Assembly (NCBI GenBank): GCA_003456155.1
Contig: DMPC01000184.1
Coordinates: 1-5,631 of the forward strand
Source: Actinomycetota bacterium
Lineage (GTDB): Bacteria > Actinomycetota > Actinomycetes > S36-B12
Direction: 5' to 3'
DNA: 5,631 nt
In this document: piece by piece, positions 4,492-5,631 of the stretch
Layout of the letters: each line of letters begins with the position of its first letter
Numbering within the stretch: position 1 is the stretch's first letter
Position numbers and translations under genes: made by a program
The notes under the pieces: generated by a model
What the model was told of the DNA's origin: nothing
What the model saw: the letters and a program-made list of their open reading frames with translations, nothing else
Database searches by the model: none

Positions 4492-5631
4492 TCAGGGGGA
4501 TGCGGGCTCAAGCTGCTTGCTGGCACGGACCACCTCGAGCACGCGGGTCATCACGGTCGTCAGGTCGTAGTCCTTCGGGGTGAACACGGCGGAGATCCCC
4601 TGGCGCAGGAGGACCTCGGCGTCCTGATCGGGGATGATGCCGCCGAGGATCACCGGAACCTCGTCGAGGCCGGCGGCACGCAGGCCCTCGACGATGTCGG
4701 GGACGATCTGAAGGTGGGATCCGGACAGGATCGACAGCCCGACGCAGTCGACGTCCTCCTGCACCGCCGCCGAGACGATCTGCTCGGGAGTGAGCCTGAT
4801 CCCCTGGTAGACGACCTCGAAGCCCGCATCGCGCGCAGCGACCGCCACCTGCTCGGCGCCGTTGGAGTGTCCATCGAGGCCGGGCTTCGCCACGAGCATC
4901 CGCAGTCGGTGGCCCAGCTCCTGCCCGGTGGCAGCCACCGCTGCGCGGAGCTCAGTGAGACCGACCCGGTCACCCGCGCCGACCGAACCGGTGACACCGG
5001 TGGGCGCGCGGTACTCCCCGAAGACAGAGCGCAGAGCGCCCGCCCATTCTCCGGTGGTGACACCCGCGCGAGCGCACTCCAGCGACGCTTCCATCAGGTT
5101 CACTTCGCTGGCTGCATCGCGCAGGAGTCGCTCGAGGGCGGCATCCACGGCAAGCGGGTCACGCTGGGCCCGCCACTCGTCGAGGGCGATGATCGCGCGC
5201 TCCTCGACCACGGCGTCGACCCGCTGGATGGCGCTGTCGAGATCGGCCGTGAGGGGACTGGGCTCGGAGGTCGTGTAGGCGTTGACGCCGACGATGACCT
5301 CCTCGCCCGACTCCACCCGGCGGCGGCGGTCGGCGTGCGAGGAGACGAGCGCGCTCTTGAGGTATCCGGACTCGACGGCGGCAACGGCCCCGCCCATCTG
5401 CTCGATGCGCGACATCTCCGCTCGTGCTTCCGCGACCATCTCGTCGACCTTCGCCTCGATGACATGCGAGCCATCGAAGATGTCCTCGTGCTCCAGCAGG
5501 TCGGTCTCGAGTGCAAGCACCTGCTGCATGCGCAGACTCCACTGCTGGTCCCAGGGTCGGGGCAGGCCGAGGGCCTCGTTCCAGGCGGGCAGTTGGACCG
5601 CGCGGGCCCGGGCGTTCTTCGACAGCGTCAC
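4492..5631 (-). CDS. ecm: Ethylmalonyl-CoA mutase (MeaA-type, B12-dependent), C-terminal part; 5' end outside window
   Basis: The gene runs off the window; the 379 residues here are roughly the second half of a protein I expect to be about 650-680 residues. Residues 1-210 (numbered from the window edge) belong to the end of the mutase barrel and linker: QLPAWNEALGLPRPWDQQ (13-30) is characteristic of the MeaA/Ecm group, and the ESGYLKSALV ... GEEVIVGVNAY stretch (87-119) matches the conserved methylmalonyl-CoA mutase segment. Residues 242-370 form the cobalamin-binding Rossmann domain: base-off DGHSNG (253-258) with axial-ligand His255, SILSGS (300-305) and LGGIIP (329-334). The enzyme uses adenosylcobalamin to convert (2R)-ethylmalonyl-CoA to (2S)-methylsuccinyl-CoA, the committed rearrangement of the ethylmalonyl-CoA pathway. 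Active-site residues that separate Ecm from methylmalonyl- or isobutyryl-CoA mutases are outside the window, so the call rests on overall resemblance and on the lyase and dehydrogenase downstream. The apparent start at the edge is just an internal Val codon (GTG). Confidence 0.88.
   Translation of the reverse strand: MTLSKNARARAVQLPAWNEALGLPRPWDQQWSLRMQQVLALETDLLEHEDIFDGSHVIEAKVDEMVAEARAEMSRIEQMGGAVAAVESGYLKSALVSSHADRRRRVESGEEVIVGVNAYTTSEPSPLTADLDSAIQRVDAVVEERAIIALDEWRAQRDPLAVDAALERLLRDAASEVNLMEASLECARAGVTTGEWAGALRSVFGEYRAPTGVTGSVGAGDRVGLTELRAAVAATGQELGHRLRMLVAKPGLDGHSNGAEQVAVAARDAGFEVVYQGIRLTPEQIVSAAVQEDVDCVGLSILSGSHLQIVPDIVEGLRAAGLDEVPVILGGIIPDQDAEVLLRQGISAVFTPKDYDLTTVMTRVLEVVRASKQLEPASP

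Overview
The window is a gene-dense, very GC-rich stretch of chromosome, most likely from an actinobacterium. The evidence is the codon bias (third positions nearly all G or C), an actinobacterial-type RhlE helicase with an RGG/basic tail beside an orphan ParA-like ATPase of the KGGVAKTT type, a stand-alone RsbW-like ATPase, and an ethylmalonyl-CoA-pathway cluster whose proteins resemble the Streptomyces versions. The genus cannot be fixed from this sequence. No stretch over 300 bases lacks a gene, and I see no tRNA, rRNA, CRISPR, insertion sequence or phage signature.

Layout. (1) 1-615, plus strand: 3' end of a DEAD-box RNA helicase gene, with a 4 x 24 bp in-frame tandem repeat in its disordered tail. 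(2) 599-1372, minus strand: complete ParA/Soj-family ATPase, convergent with the helicase and overlapping it by 17 bp under a small hairpin. (3) 1373-1445: short divergent promoter region. (4) About 1446-1850, plus strand: small HATPase_c (RsbW-like) protein with Asn in place of the usual G1-box Asp. (5) 5631-1860, minus strand: a tight four-gene run, read in the order ethylmalonyl-CoA mutase (C-terminal 379 residues), malyl-CoA/beta-methylmalyl-CoA lyase, acyl-CoA dehydrogenase (probably methylsuccinyl-CoA dehydrogenase) and a Nudix hydrolase.

How the genes work together. The mutase, dehydrogenase and lyase are three steps of the ethylmalonyl-CoA pathway, which replaces the glyoxylate shunt for growth on acetyl-CoA-yielding carbon or supplies methylmalonyl-/propionyl-CoA. 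Ethylmalonyl-CoA becomes methylsuccinyl-CoA (mutase), then mesaconyl-CoA (dehydrogenase); after hydration, beta-methylmalyl-CoA is cleaved to glyoxylate and propionyl-CoA (lyase). The mesaconyl-CoA hydratase gene that lies between lyase and dehydrogenase in Streptomyces is absent here, and a Nudix gene is translationally coupled at the 3' end. Crotonyl-CoA carboxylase/reductase may lie just upstream of the mutase beyond position 5631; that is a prediction.

I found no convincing undescribed system. The points most worth a second look are the missing hydratase, the coupled Nudix gene, the altered nucleotide-binding box of the RsbW-like protein, and the compact promoter region it shares with parA.
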